A stretch of DNA of 64,000 nucleotides from Paraspadella gotoi. Taxonomy: Eukaryota > Chaetognatha. Below the pieces are notes generated by a model, which had not been told where the DNA came from, did no database searches, and worked only from the letters and a program-made list of their open reading frames with translations. The stretch spans positions 24,099,657 through 24,163,656 of the forward strand of contig CM119263.1 in NCBI GenBank assembly GCA_051294375.1, written 5' to 3'. A program made the translations under genes and the position numbers. Below are positions 25,258 to 35,416 of this stretch, in pieces (the first letter of the stretch is position 1; each line of letters begins with the position of its first letter).

Positions 25258-25432
25258 CTTTGCTCCAGCCAAGCTGCCCAGCTATATTCTTTCTCCCTTT
25301 GTCACCATTTATCTCCCTCGCGTTTATCTTTCCTCGCTTTGCTCCAGCCAAGCTGCCCTGCTTTATTCTTTCTCCCTTTGTCACCATTTATCTCCCTGGC
25401 GTTTATCTCTTCTCGCTTTGCTCCAGCCAGTC
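25258..25432. repeat. 79-bp tandem repeat, just over two copies
   Basis: CTTTGCTCCAGCCA starts at 25258, 25337 and 25416, an exact 79-base period. Units contain TTCTTTCTCCCTTTGTCACC and differ by a few substitutions. The unit is not a multiple of three, so a conserved reading frame is not expected. Confidence 0.92.
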
Positions 25433-26043
25433 AGCCTTGCTTTTTGCTTCCTTCCTTTGCTCTAACGCATCCCACTCGCAGTTCTCACTCTACCCGTTGC
25501 TACATTAAATCTCTCGGGACATTTTTCCACCTTCAAATCTCCGTCGTGTTTATATCTTCAATCTTTGCTCCTCTGATTCCCCTCCCAGTTCTATGACGTC
25601 TCTAACCGCTCCAGCAATTCTCTCAAAACCTATTTTCTCTTTAATGGCTCTTACAAATTTTTTTAACGTCCATTTTTCTCTCTCTTTTTTTTTTTTTTTG
25701 TTTGATTTTTTTTACTCAGGATATTAATAAAACAGATTTTCAATTCTAAAACATATTTTTATAGTTTCTATAGTTTTCATAGTATTTAATTTTTGTTCAT
25801 TACTTTTTTTTAATTCGCACTCGTCGTCATCGCATGTTAGAAACGAGTATCTGCAGCTAATCGACTGAAACGCTGCCAAAAAAAAAAAAAAGACCATCGG
25901 AATTCGTTGCTTCCGATCGATGTCGCTAATGGTCGCCTTTCATTGTTTACCACAACAACACGTTTTCGGTCTAGAGTCTTTTTCCCTAAAATTTTCACAG
26001 GCAGTAGAGAAAAACTGAGAGCATCGTTGTTCTTTGATTGATA

Positions 26044-26045
<2 letters not shown>

Positions 26046-26087
<42 letters not shown>
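26046..26087. repeat. (CT)n microsatellite
   Basis: Perfect CT tract. Confidence 0.9.
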
Positions 26088-26090
<3 letters not shown>

Positions 26091-26707
26091 TCTTTTTCAC
26101 TCACACACAAACAAAGAGGAGTTGCAATCGCAACCAAAAATCCCCCGTTACCTCTGGTTCCAAAGAGAGACGATCTCAAATTTTCTTTCAACTATATACT
26201 TTCAAATATCCGCATCTCCTTTTCCGTCCTCCTCCTCTTCCTCCTCCATCCTCCGCCCCCATTCCGCCCCTACTCTTCTTTCATTCCCTTTGACGTGATT
26301 GACGTTTCGACGTCCGACGGACACGAATATAAAAAAAAAAAAAAAAGAAGTGGACGTGAAAACCGGAAACGGGAGACCGCGGTTTGTTGCGGCTGAGGAC
26401 CCGCCCCGTCGCACGCCGCTCCGACGCCTCGACCAGCAGTCAATAACATCTGGAAACGTCGTCCCCAATTTTTATTTCTTTTTTTTTTTTATTTAATGTT
26501 TTTTTAAGTCGATATTTTTATTTTGGCTTGGATGTTTTTTGGGGGAGGAAATGACAACGGAGAGAGAGCTTTTGAAGTAGGAAGGTTATTCACTTATTTA
26601 AAAAAAGTGTACATCTTGGCGTTCGAAACTTTACAATATTTTAAACAACCCATCCATACAAAACTAGTAGCGATTACTCTTGCGTTTAAATAAAGGACAA
26701 GTAAGCT

Positions 26708-26708
<1 letters not shown>

Positions 26709-26786
<78 letters not shown>

Positions 26787-26811
26787 GAGAAGAGAGAGAG
26801 AGAAGAGAAAG
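26709..26811. repeat. (GA)n microsatellite
   Basis: GA tract within duplication copy 1. The corresponding tract in copy 2 is at 28536-28627. Confidence 0.9.
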
Positions 26812-27259
26812 AGAAGACTGAATAAAATGGTGAGGACGAGCGGGGTTAAAGTATCTGTACGTGTAGGGTAAGAGTAAATGGTTTTGGTGTAGTTTTTTTG
26901 ACGATCTGATGACGGCCGAGAAAGGGTTGCTCACTGGGTGGGGGGTGAAGTAAGAGAAGAAGTAAACCATCTTGACTCCTTGACTCTCGACGCCACTTAT
27001 GTTTTTTCGCTTTGGGTTTTTCTCTTTGTTTGTCTCCTTTGTTTTGGACGCCCACGTCATTTCGCGACGACCGATGACGTGGCGCCCCCTAACGAGTTTT
27101 TTCGTCGAAGCCTCTTTTTCTTTTCTTTTTTTAAACTCACCTTGAACGTTTAAAACTGTTACTGTTTAACTGTCGATGTAAAGTGAATATTGAAATGAGT
27201 CGGTCAAATATCGTCCGTCGATTTCGAATCGGATTCTCAGTTCAACATCGATGTCACAG

Positions 27260-27447
27260 ATGGCGAAAGACGCGACGCCGATGAGAATACAAACGGTTTT
27301 TTGGCGACGAGAAGGCCGAAGACGACGCCGACGCCGACGCCGAAAGCGACGCCGCTAACGTCATCGTTACAAATCGTCGATGACGAACGAGTCTCTCCTT
27401 TGACGTCATGCTCGTCAAAACGGAAGCGACAAATCGAAATGGGTGCG
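27260..27447 (+). CDS. Probable internal exon, Thr/Pro-rich then basic
   Basis: Open for 62 codons from an acceptor GATGTCACAG (AG 27258-27259) to GGTGCG followed by the consensus donor GTAAGA at 27448. It starts in phase 1, as the LDLa exons do. The peptide begins with a charged stretch containing DADENTNG, passes through a Thr-Pro repeat (TTPTPTPKATP), then a mixed segment and a basic KRKR end. No domain is recognised; a linker in an extracellular modular protein is plausible. With the GTAAGA donor the exon would end in phase 0; an alternative GTGCGG donor four bases earlier would keep phase 1. The upstream pyrimidine tract is weak. A broken duplicate lies at 29079-29266. The antisense frame here is also long and Ser-rich, so strand choice rests on the splice sites. 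Confidence 0.42.
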
Positions 27448-27911
27448 GTAAGATGGGATCGATGGAACAGATGGCATCTGAAAATGGTATAGTGTCGCTG
27501 CGATCCAACTTTTTTGTCGTCTGTGAAGAGAAGTGAGGAGTCGGCGAGTGGGCGCGGCGGATTTTGATGGACGACGATGATTGTGTGAAAAATGAACAGC
27601 GTTGTATTTGTATGGAATGTGAAATACGAAAATAAAAAGGTCCAAAAAAGTTTTCAGAAAAAAAATGGTCGCCGTGACGGAAAAAAATCTGAAAGACGTG
27701 ACCTGCCATGAATCTTCGCGCGCTCGGCAAGTCGTCATGACCCTTCTTTTTTTTTGACCATCCATAAGTCAACCCTTTTTTCTATGGGATTTTTTTCCCA
27801 TTTTTCGTTTTAGGGTTTTTTTTTGGGTGTCCATTTTTTTCAGTTTGACGGATTCGTTGTCGGGGTGGGATGGGGAATGTATGTTGGGAGAAGGGAGGGA
27901 GGGGCGGGGAT

Positions 27912-27936
27912 NNNNNNNNNNNNNNNNNNNNNNNNN
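27912..27936. other. Assembly gap (25 N)
   Basis: Twenty-five Ns between the two copies of a 1.75-kb direct duplication. Confidence 0.99.
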
Positions 27937-28280
27937 TTCACTCACACAAACAAAGAGGAGTGCAATCGCACCCACAAAAATCCCCCGTTACCTCTGGTTC
28001 CAAAGAGAGACGATCTCAAACCCCCCAGAGGAGATTCTTCCTCCTCCACATCCGCCCCATTCCGCCCCTACTCTTCTTTTCATTCCCTCTGACGTGATTG
28101 ACGTTCGACGTCGCGAGACACGAATATAAAAAAAAAAAAAAAAAGTGGACGTGAAAACCCGGAAACGGGAGACGCGGTTTGTTGGCGCTGGAGGACCGCG
28201 CCCCGTCGCACGCCGCTCCGACGCCTCGACGCAGAAGTCAATAACATCTGGAAACGTCCGTCCCCAATTTTTATTTTCTT

Positions 28281-28305
28281 NNNNNNNNNNNNNNNNNNNN
28301 NNNNN
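28281..28305. other. Assembly gap (25 N) in a poly-T run
   Basis: By comparison with 26470-26495 in the other copy, the gap replaces only a T homopolymer; no unique sequence need be missing. Confidence 0.97.
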
Positions 28306-28535
28306 TTTTTTTTTTTATTTAATGTTTTTTTAAGTCGATATTTTTATTTTGGCTTGGATGTTTTTTGGGGGGAAGGAAATGACAACGGAGAGAGAGCTTT
28401 TGAAGTAGGAAAGGTTATTCACTTATTTAAAAAAGTGTACATCTGGGCGTTCGAACTTTACAATATTTTAAACAACCCATCAATACAAAACTAGTAGCGA
28501 TTACTCTTGCGTTTAAATAAAGGACAAGTAAGCTT

Positions 28536-28537
28536 AG

Positions 28538-28627
<90 letters not shown>
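28536..28627. repeat. (GA)n microsatellite
   Basis: GA tract in duplication copy 2. Confidence 0.9.
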
Positions 28628-28630
<3 letters not shown>

Positions 28631-29078
28631 AAGACGTGAATAAAATGGGTGAGGACGAGCGGGGTTTAAAGTATCTGTACTGTAGGGTAAGAGTAAATGG
28701 TTTTGGTGTAGTTTTTTGACGATCTGATGACGGCCGAGAAAGGGTTGCTCACTGGGTGGGGGGTGAAGAAAGAGAAGAAGTAAACCATCTTGACTCCTTG
28801 ACTCTCGACGCACTTATGTTTTTTTCGCTTTGCGTTTTTCTCTTTGTTTTGCTCCTTTGTTTTGGACGCCCACGTCATTTCGCGACGACCGATGACGTGG
28901 CGCCACCTAACGAGTTTTTTCGTCGAAGCCTCTTTTTCTTTTCTTTTTTTAAACTCACCTTGAACGTTTAAAACTGTTACTGTTTAACTGTCGATGTAAA
29001 GTGAAATATTGAAAATGAGTCGGTCAAATATCGTCGTCGATTCGAATCGGATTCTCAGTTCAACATTCGATGTCACAG

Positions 29079-29266
29079 ATGGCGAAAGACGCGACGCCGA
29101 CGAGAATACAAACGGTTTTTTGTGGCGACGAGAAGGCCGAAGACGACGCCGACGCCGACGCCGAAGCCGACGCCGCTAACGTCATCGTTACAAATCGTCG
29201 AGACGAACGAGTCTCTCTTTGACGTCATGCTCGTCGAAACGGAAGCGACAAATCGAAATGGATGGG
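29079..29266 (+). pseudogene. Frame-broken duplicate of the 27260-27447 exon
   Basis: Same start context (TGTCACAG acceptor) and the same GERRDADENTNG-type opening. An inserted TG after the TTTTTT run and several single-base losses then break the frame, and the donor region reads GGGTACAG instead of GCGGTAAGA. Because the whole 1.75-kb block is duplicated around a gap, this is more likely a sequencing or assembly artefact than a real pseudogene. Confidence 0.5.
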
Positions 29267-29680
29267 TACAGATGGGATCGATGGGAACAGATGGCATCTG
29301 AATGGTATAGATGTCGCTGCGATCCAACTTTTTTGTCGTCTGTGAAGAAGAAGTGAGGAGTCGGCGAGTGGGCGCGGCGGATTTTTGATGGACGACGATG
29401 ATGTGTGAAAAAATGAACAGCGTTGTATTTTGTATGGAAATGTGAAAATACGAAAATAAAAAGGTCCAAAAAAGTTTCAGAAAAAAAATGGTCGCCGTGA
29501 CGGAAAAAATCTGAAAGACGTGACCTGCATGAATCTTCGCGCGCTCGGCAAGTCGTCATGACCCTTCTTTTTTTTTGACCATCCATAAGTCAACCCCTTT
29601 TTTTCTATGGGATTTTTTTCCCATTTTTCGTTTTAGGGGATTTTTTTTTGTCATTTTTCAGTTTGAAGGATTCGTTGTCG

Positions 29681-30511
29681 AATACGAATTATAGCTTTAG
29701 TCGTTGCTCCCCTTGCCTGCCCAATCTGAGGGGGGATACTGAATGATCACCGTGTATGTTTGAATCATGATTACCCAAACGATAGTGAACAATGAGAAAA
29801 GCAATAGAGGTCGTGAACACTAGGCCGACCGACCGACCGTCACGAAAAGTAGGGAAACGAGGTGAGCGAAGAACAAAATACGCAGCACAATTACTTCCAA
29901 CGGTAAAAAAAAATGTGGCGTCGCTACCCTGCGCTTCGCTCCGTCGCGCAGGAAATGATGCAATTGAGTGATAATGACCCATTAGCTCCAGTGGTTCTTT
30001 TATTAAAGGGCAATTTGAAAAAAAAAAAATTCATCGGGGAATCGGGAGAGAAAAAAAATAATCGAAATGCTATTGAAAACACTCGGTGAATGTGATCAAG
30101 TGAATCAGTGAAAGATAAAAAAAAAGTAGAATTTCATTTCTGCACGAACAAAAAAAAATATGTTTTGCTCTTTACAGTGAGATTCATTTCGAAATGCATG
30201 GAACATTGGAACTACGTAAAAGAGAATATTTTTTTATTGTTGGTTCGCTCTCTGTATGAAACCAAGGTTTCGCTCGCAATACCCGTTCTCGTTTTTGCGG
30301 GATTCAGACCGTGAATAGCGACATCAAAGACAAACAGAATCTCTACTTCCGGTCGTTGAGCGATTTGGCCGAGAGGAGCCGCTGCCATTGTTGTCCTTTC
30401 ATACGAAGTGGATCACCCTGGATTACAAAAGAAAAAGTAGTTGTCGTCGATGTGTGTGTTTGCGTACGCAGCATCAAACAGTACCTCCGAACTTTTTTCC
30501 TCGTCGCCTGA
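29681..30511. other. No supported gene
   Basis: Contains short plus- and minus-strand frames (29689-29982 minus, 30311-30511 plus, 30343-30549 minus) with mixed composition and no recognised domain. A GACC repeat lies at 29823-29840 and a small CTGCGC/GCGCAG hairpin near 29930. Confidence 0.4.
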
Positions 30512-30777
30512 TGTCTCCGCCCGATCTCTCGAGTCGCGACTGATGTCATTTTTCATGTCGAATACGTCATCTTAGTATCTTCGTATGTGAATTTCAAAGA
30601 CGTGCGGGTTGTCGTCGTCATCGTCGTAGTCGTAGTCCTCGTCGTATTCTCCTTCTATGTCGTTCGACAAAGAAGAAACGTCAGTGAATATTCAAACCGG
30701 AACGCGTCGGTGAAGCGGACGACGAAGACGACGACGACGAAGACGACGACGGCTCTACGACGAACGAAACGACGATG
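30512..30777 (+). CDS. Weak ORF with a Val-rich transmembrane-like segment
   Basis: Open for 88 codons from one stop to the next, with no ATG. A mixed segment is followed by a hydrophobic run of about 20 residues (mostly Val with Ile, Leu, Phe) and then RQRR, the arrangement of a single-pass membrane anchor with a basic stop-transfer. The hydrophobic run comes from a degenerate GTC triplet repeat, so it may be a repeat artefact. The varied codons at its end (GTATTCTCCTTCTATGTC) argue mildly for coding. No acceptor or donor pair is convincing. Confidence 0.18.
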
Positions 30778-30966
30778 AATAAAGACGATAGGGACGACGA
30801 TAAAGACGACAAGCTGCTCGCAAATAAGAACCTGCAATCGCTTTGGAAATCAGTTTCGCGCACCGATGGTCCGTGCAAACGCTTCGACGCTAAAACGGCA
30901 ACTCGCGCGCGTTCGGTCGTTCAATGCGCACGAATGCGTACAGGACGACATTTCGCGGACGTTTAA
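30688..30966 (+). CDS. Weak ORF, acidic then mixed
   Basis: Overlaps the preceding frame in another phase. It is open for 92 codons after a stop, beginning with an Asp/Glu run from GAC triplets and continuing with a less repetitive, Cys-containing C-terminal part ending HFADV. Together with the frame at 30512 it could represent one coding region broken by an indel in the triplet repeat. No domain is recognised. Confidence 0.18.
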   Translation: MFKPERVGEADDEDDDDEDDDGSTTNETTMNKDDRDDDKDDKLLANKNLQSLWKSVSRTDGPCKRFDAKTATRARSVVQCARMRTGRHFADV

Positions 30967-31311
30967 AGGGCGGGGGGGGGAGAGGAAACGATCTTTATTG
31001 GTGATCGGTGGCGCGACTCGCGCGTCTTAGTTTCTTAGATTATCGTCCTTTATAACTTATACTTCTCGAGTTTCTGCCTCTTGCCTGCTCTCGCAATTAA
31101 AATAGTGTATAAAACTCGGAGAATAATCTATTTTTACTTGTTTCTTCCTTATTTTTTGTTGTGTTTTTTGTATCTCAAAGGTTAAAACGGCGTACGCTCT
31201 CACTATTTCTTTGTCTTCTAGCATTTTATCTTCCATCCTCCCCCTCCGATCTTCCTCTCTTCTCTCCCGTTCCCCTCCCCCCTCCCCACTGATCCTCTCT
31301 GCCTTTGTAAG

Positions 31312-31544
31312 CGGATCGCGAAGAGTCGCCGAGACCGGAGTTCCGGCCGAAGCCAGAGACGGATAGCACTAGAGCCGGAGGTGACGAGGCGGAACTTCCA
31401 CATCCGGACCCGGTGACATCCGGGAGGAAAACTGGGGAACGGAAACGGGATAATACGTCCGGCGAGCGGGACGCTAAAATGGGGGAGGGAGTTACCAAGC
31501 CGAGAGAATATCGACCAATCAGAAGCTTAGAATCTCCGGCGTGA
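31312..31544 (+). CDS. Probable exon, charged linker (phase-1 start)
   Basis: A very strong acceptor (about 70 pyrimidine-rich bases ending GCCTTTGTAAG, AG 31310-31311) precedes an open frame of 77 codons ending at TGA 31542-31544. The peptide is hydrophilic, rich in Arg, Glu, Pro and Gly (for example SPRPEFRPKPETDSTRAG), and non-repetitive. Start phase 1 fits directly onto the phase-1 end of the 20511-20855 LDLa exon. A moderate donor GTGACG at 31381 would make a 69-base symmetric phase 1-1 exon (31312-31380). If that is not used, the frame would give an alternative C-terminus. No domain is recognised. Confidence 0.4.
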
Positions 31545-31956
31545 CGAAACGTGGGTGAGGCTCATACGTCTCGATATACATCGAAGCGATTTTCTCGTTC
31601 TAAGGAGACCATTTTTCGTTATAGGCAGAGCTCTCTTTCTAGGTTCGCGTAGGGGGACTAATTTAATTTAATAGAGAAAATAAAAAGATCTTGCCGACTT
31701 TTTTTTTTTCTCAGCCTCAAATTCCTTGACGAATCGTTTTAATTCGAGACTCAAATTGAAAAGAGAAATGGAGCAGAGCCAAATCGTCTTGGGATGACCG
31801 AAAACCATTTTCCTTTTCCAAAAACGATTCGGATCTTTTTTCTCTCGCGGACGAAGACGAAAGGTCGCGTACGAAAAAAGACAAAAAGACTCGAGGACGA
31901 TCGTTGGCGCGGGTTTGAGCTTTTCTCCACGTAATGATTTGGCTTTGAATAGAAGT

Positions 31957-32013
31957 GTGCGCTGCACTGTACTGCACTGCACTGCACTGCACTTCATTGT
32001 GCAGTGTGCACAC
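31957..32013. repeat. (ACTGC)n tandem repeat with adjoining inverted motif
   Basis: Five to six ACTGC units, then TTCATTGTGCAGTGTGCACACC. The 13-mer TGTGCAGTGTGCA recurs at the right end of the element at 35417-35843. Confidence 0.8.
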
Positions 32014-32240
32014 CGCAATCCGCCGTCCATAGTCTTTACTCAAAGATTGATTGTAAACGTACAAAATGAGCTTTAGCAAACGGAAAAATTATCGGATTAA
32101 TTATCAATCAACGGGTGCCAAATCGGATTGAATAAACTTTGACTGCGTTACTTGCAAATGCTGTGAGATTTAGATTCAGACTCCCGAAGTTGAACAATTA
32201 ATAAACAGTCTAACAAGCCTTTTACTTCTAAAGACTCGAG

Positions 32241-32381
32241 TGTAGCGGTAGTATTTCATACCCCGTTACTCGTCCGAGAATCAGCAGCACCTATGGCGCC
32301 GGAGGTAGCACGAGCTCCTCCGGCGCCATAGGTGCTGCTGATTCTCGGACGAGTAGTGGGGTATGAAATACTACCACTACA
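32241..32381. mobile_element. Hairpin (fold-back) MITE-like element, 141 bp
   Basis: Left arm 32241-32305 and right arm 32317-32381 are inverted complements over 65 bases with only three mismatches, separated by an 11-base loop (TAGCACGAGCT). The element starts TGTAG and ends CTACA, and the tetramer CGAG lies immediately outside both ends (32237-32240 and 32382-32385), which looks like a target-site duplication. There is no coding capacity, so any movement would depend on a transposase elsewhere. An RNA copy would form a long near-perfect stem. The alternative, a fold-back read artefact, is less likely because it would not create flanking direct repeats. Confidence 0.7.
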
Positions 32382-32736
32382 CGAGCCCCGATCCCGCCAA
32401 CACCTGTTAATTTCTCAAACCCGAACCGTATTTCGTCTCCTCGCGCGAGAAAGATGGACGCCTCCGTCATCAACGGGCGAATAAAAAAAAAACCTCGTTT
32501 CTAAACGTGAGCTCGCATTTTACTACGCGGGAGGCGGAGGAGATGGATGCCGCGCCCATCTGCGAAGCCGCGGGGCGCTGGGGGTGGGGGGTGTGGCTGA
32601 CGCGGGGTTTTTTTTATACATATTCAAATCTGCGGGTGGACGAGTCAAAACGAGAATGAATCGCGACGCCGGGTTTGAAAAATGGCGGGAAAACTCGATC
32701 ATCGTTCATGCAAATTAATCTGGCTTTCGCGCCCTC

Positions 32737-32750
32737 TCTCTCTCTCTCTT

Positions 32751-32805
<55 letters not shown>

Positions 32806-32811
32806 CTCTCA
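32737..32811. repeat. (CT)n microsatellite
   Basis: Interrupted CT tract. Confidence 0.9.
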
Positions 32812-33062
32812 TCAAGTCCTCTCATCTCCCTGTCTCGATTTTTTTTCTCGCTTTTAATGTTTTAATGTTTTACGTCCACGTGGAGGGAACTCGGGATTTT
32901 CTGCGGAGCGAGCGGGACAAAAGATAACTACTTTTAAATTTTCAGATTGAACGAAATTGTACTGCCATACAAAGGCAGTATAGCAAACAGCTACGCGATT
33001 GTTTATGGTTCACTCTAATCTACTTTAATACACTGACGAATTCCCTTGTTATTTCCCCCAAG

Positions 33063-33183
33063 AATTCGTTATCCCGAAGATCTCGAACCAAAAACATCAA
33101 CAACGACAACAGCAGATCCGTTTCGTTTATTCGAGTCCCGGTTTTTATTTTCCAAACATTTCGAAATTATCAAAGTCGTAAAA

Positions 33184-33220
<37 letters not shown>

Positions 33221-33375
33221 GGAATTTTATGCCGTCGTCATCCGGAAGGAATTGCAGATTTCTGGTTAGAACCAAAGAAGTCTACGGCGGCGGCGGCGGA
33301 GGCGGAGGCGGAGGCGGCGGCGGCGGCGGAGGCGGCATTGGCGTCCGCGGCCACTACAGCAACAACATATGCAAG
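33063..33375 (+). CDS. Exon candidate, possible CUB-like segment with poly-Ser and poly-Gly insertions
   Basis: Starts after TTATTTCCCCCAAG (AG 33061-33062). In phase 1 the first 38 codons read a peptide containing RFVYSSPGFYFPN, then hit a stop at the start of a TCG triplet array. In the adjacent frame the sequence continues through a poly-Ser run to NCRFLVRTKEVY, a long poly-Gly run from GGCGGA repeats, and GHYSNNICK, ending at AAG followed by GTGGAG (a weak donor). An SPG-(Y/F)-type turn followed by NCxF/W suggests the opening strands of a CUB domain, but the match is partial and needs a one-base frameshift at the repeat. It could also be unrelated. The poly-Ser and poly-Gly blocks are triplet microsatellites inside coding sequence. 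Confidence 0.35.
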
Positions 33376-33534
33376 GTGGAGGGGTTTTATGGAGTTTCTC
33401 TCTTTTACTTCCTCTCTTTTGTCCTTTTGTTTTCTCTCTCTACCTTTTTCTCCTAACTTTCCTTTGCCCCAATCTTCATCTTTACCTCAGGTCTTTTTTT
33501 AAAACCATCTCCGTTTTCATTTCTTGAACTTTTT

Positions 33535-33537
<3 letters not shown>

Positions 33538-33607
<70 letters not shown>

Positions 33608-33608
33608 C
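33538..33608. repeat. (CT)n microsatellite
   Basis: CT tract a few dozen bases before the acceptor at 33641-33642. Confidence 0.9.
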
Positions 33609-33642
33609 ACCCTCGGGGTCTATTTTTTTCAACGCGGTTCAG

Positions 33643-33877
33643 TGGCCGAGAATCCGAATTCGCCATTTTTTAAGGCGGATGTGTATCGTCATCAGTTTTT
33701 CCCTTTTCCAAAAATGTACGATCGTCGAGGACGATGACGACGACGACGACGATGACGACGACGATGCCGACTATGATCCCGACGACTACCCTGAGCGACG
33801 GCATCGACGACTAAAAAGACGAAGGACGACGACATTTGTCGTTCTCGACGCGGAAAAACCTGACCTTCAAAGCTTCT
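33643..33877 (+). CDS. Exon candidate, aromatic segment then Asp-rich run
   Basis: Acceptor TTTTTTTCAACGCGGTTCAG (AG 33641-33642), then 30 non-repetitive codons in phase 1 with many aromatic residues (SPFFKADVYRHQFFPFPK), stopping at TGA 33735-33737 where a GAC triplet array begins. One frame over, the array reads a 12-residue poly-Asp followed by YDPDDYPERRHRRLKRRR and a short mixed segment ending near 33877. One repeat-length error would join the two parts. No good donor is visible after the acidic part. Function unknown; it would lie just downstream of the 33063 exon. Confidence 0.33.
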
Positions 33878-33957
33878 TTTCTTTTCTTCCTTCCTCTGAC
33901 AAATTCTCCAGGCTTTCCCTCTCTCTCCCCCCCTTTTTCCCTTCCCCCTTTTGCTAG

Positions 33958-34026
33958 TCTCTCTTTCTCTCTCTCTGCTCTCTCTCATCTCTCTCTCTCT
34001 GCTCTCTCTCTCTCTCTCTCTCTCCC
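33958..34026. repeat. (CT)n microsatellite
   Basis: Interrupted CT tract. Confidence 0.9.
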
Positions 34027-34122
34027 CCCTCTTTTTCTTTTCAATCTCCTTTTCTCATGCCTGATCTTGAAATCCTAGGATTCAGGCGTTTCTCGTTCCA
34101 AGACGAAGTCTTCATCTGAATC

Positions 34123-34127
<5 letters not shown>

Positions 34128-34176
<49 letters not shown>

Positions 34177-34195
34177 TCTCTCTCTCTCTCTCTTT
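34128..34195. repeat. (CT)n microsatellite
   Basis: Near-perfect CT tract. Confidence 0.9.
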
Positions 34196-35416
34196 TTCTT
34201 TTCTTTTCCTTTCATGGATTCGTCTCTTAGTTGTCATGGTAACGAAATCATTTCGTGGGGAACTAAGAAGCGAAAAATTTGACTTCGGTTTCTATTTTAC
34301 TTTTTTCAACTCTGAGAAATTTTTTTTTGTCAGTTGACTTAGCTTCGTTGTAACTAAGACTTATTTTAATAAAAGTCACGCGAAAGAAGTTATTTTAACT
34401 GCAATGGGCGACAGTGAATGTTTGAGCTAAATGAAAATCCGCGACACAGTTCAAGCAACCTCCCAAACCTCGGCACTATTAGTGCATTCCTTCTCGCCCC
34501 CCCAAGCCCGACAACCTACCCCTTTTATTCTTTCCTCCAATCCCTTCCCTCTGTCTCTCTACCCCCAAGTTCTCAGCCCCCCTACGGTATTTTGGTTAAG
34601 AAGAGGGGAGAGGCCGGGAGGCGGAACTATCGTCGCAAAGACCAGGAAAAAAGGATTCGAGGAAACAGCTTCGGCAAGCATCGCCGTCCGCCGCGGCAGG
34701 GTGAGCTACTAAGCTGTGTACTAAGCGTGTGGTTGACTGCCGCGGCTGCGGCGGCGTCCTGAGGGCGGTGGTGGCGGCGGCGGCGGCGAAAAGCGTATTT
34801 TTCGTCGTGGCGCGTTTGCGGCAGCCGTTTTAATGTCAACAAAAGCGAAGGATGGTTCTAGTTTGGATTGAGAAGATTTCTATCCTCCCTTTATCGGAGA
34901 TCTCTCTCTCTCTCTCTCTATTTTTCTGTCTCTCAGCTCCGTCTCGCGGGGGAAAGAGTGGATCCCAGGGTCCATTTATTCTGTTTACTTCGTGGCTCTT
35001 TTTTCATTCCTTTTAATCTAATTTTTATTTTCATATAAATCTTTTTGTCGCTGCCGCAACGCTATGCTGCGTACGGTTTTTTTTTAAATTTTAATATTTA
35101 ATCTATTTTCCTAAAAGTGGTAAGAGATAAAACTGGTGTGGGGTGACGTAAGCGAATTTTAAAAAAATATAAAAGCCTCGTACACGTCGTCGTCTGTTAC
35201 CGTCTTCGTCATCGGTGTCGTCTCTTAGGGAATATTGAACTTGTCAAGAGTCGCTGTATGGATAAGGCGCAAAGTGAGTTGAAGCCTTGTATCCCAAACT
35301 TCTTTAACCCCCTCGCTAGCAATGAAACGGGCTTTACCTACTTAAGATCTTGAGCTGATTGATGACTTACTCGATGAGCCACAACTGAGTAATTGATGTC
35401 TATAGACTGGATGAAC

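Larger units (their letters stand above)
26096..27861. repeat. 1.75-kb direct duplication, copy 1
   Basis: Repeated in the same order at 27937-29680. Shared features include CAAACAAAGAGGAG near the start, a (GA)n tract, GATGACGTGGCGCC, the exon at 27260 and GGATTCGTTGTCG at the end. The copies differ chiefly by small indels. The N gap lies between them, so this is probably one locus represented twice. Confidence 0.9.
27937..29680. repeat. 1.75-kb direct duplication, copy 2
   Basis: Copy of 26096-27861 with many single-base indels, including inside the exon, and with its own 25-N gap in a poly-T run. It looks like less-polished sequence of the same locus. Confidence 0.9.

Noticed and set aside
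27254-27772. Minus-strand frame of 172 codons, Ser-rich
   Set aside because: Antisense to the 27260-27447 candidate exon, which has consensus splice sites on the plus strand; the frame is broken in the duplicate copy.
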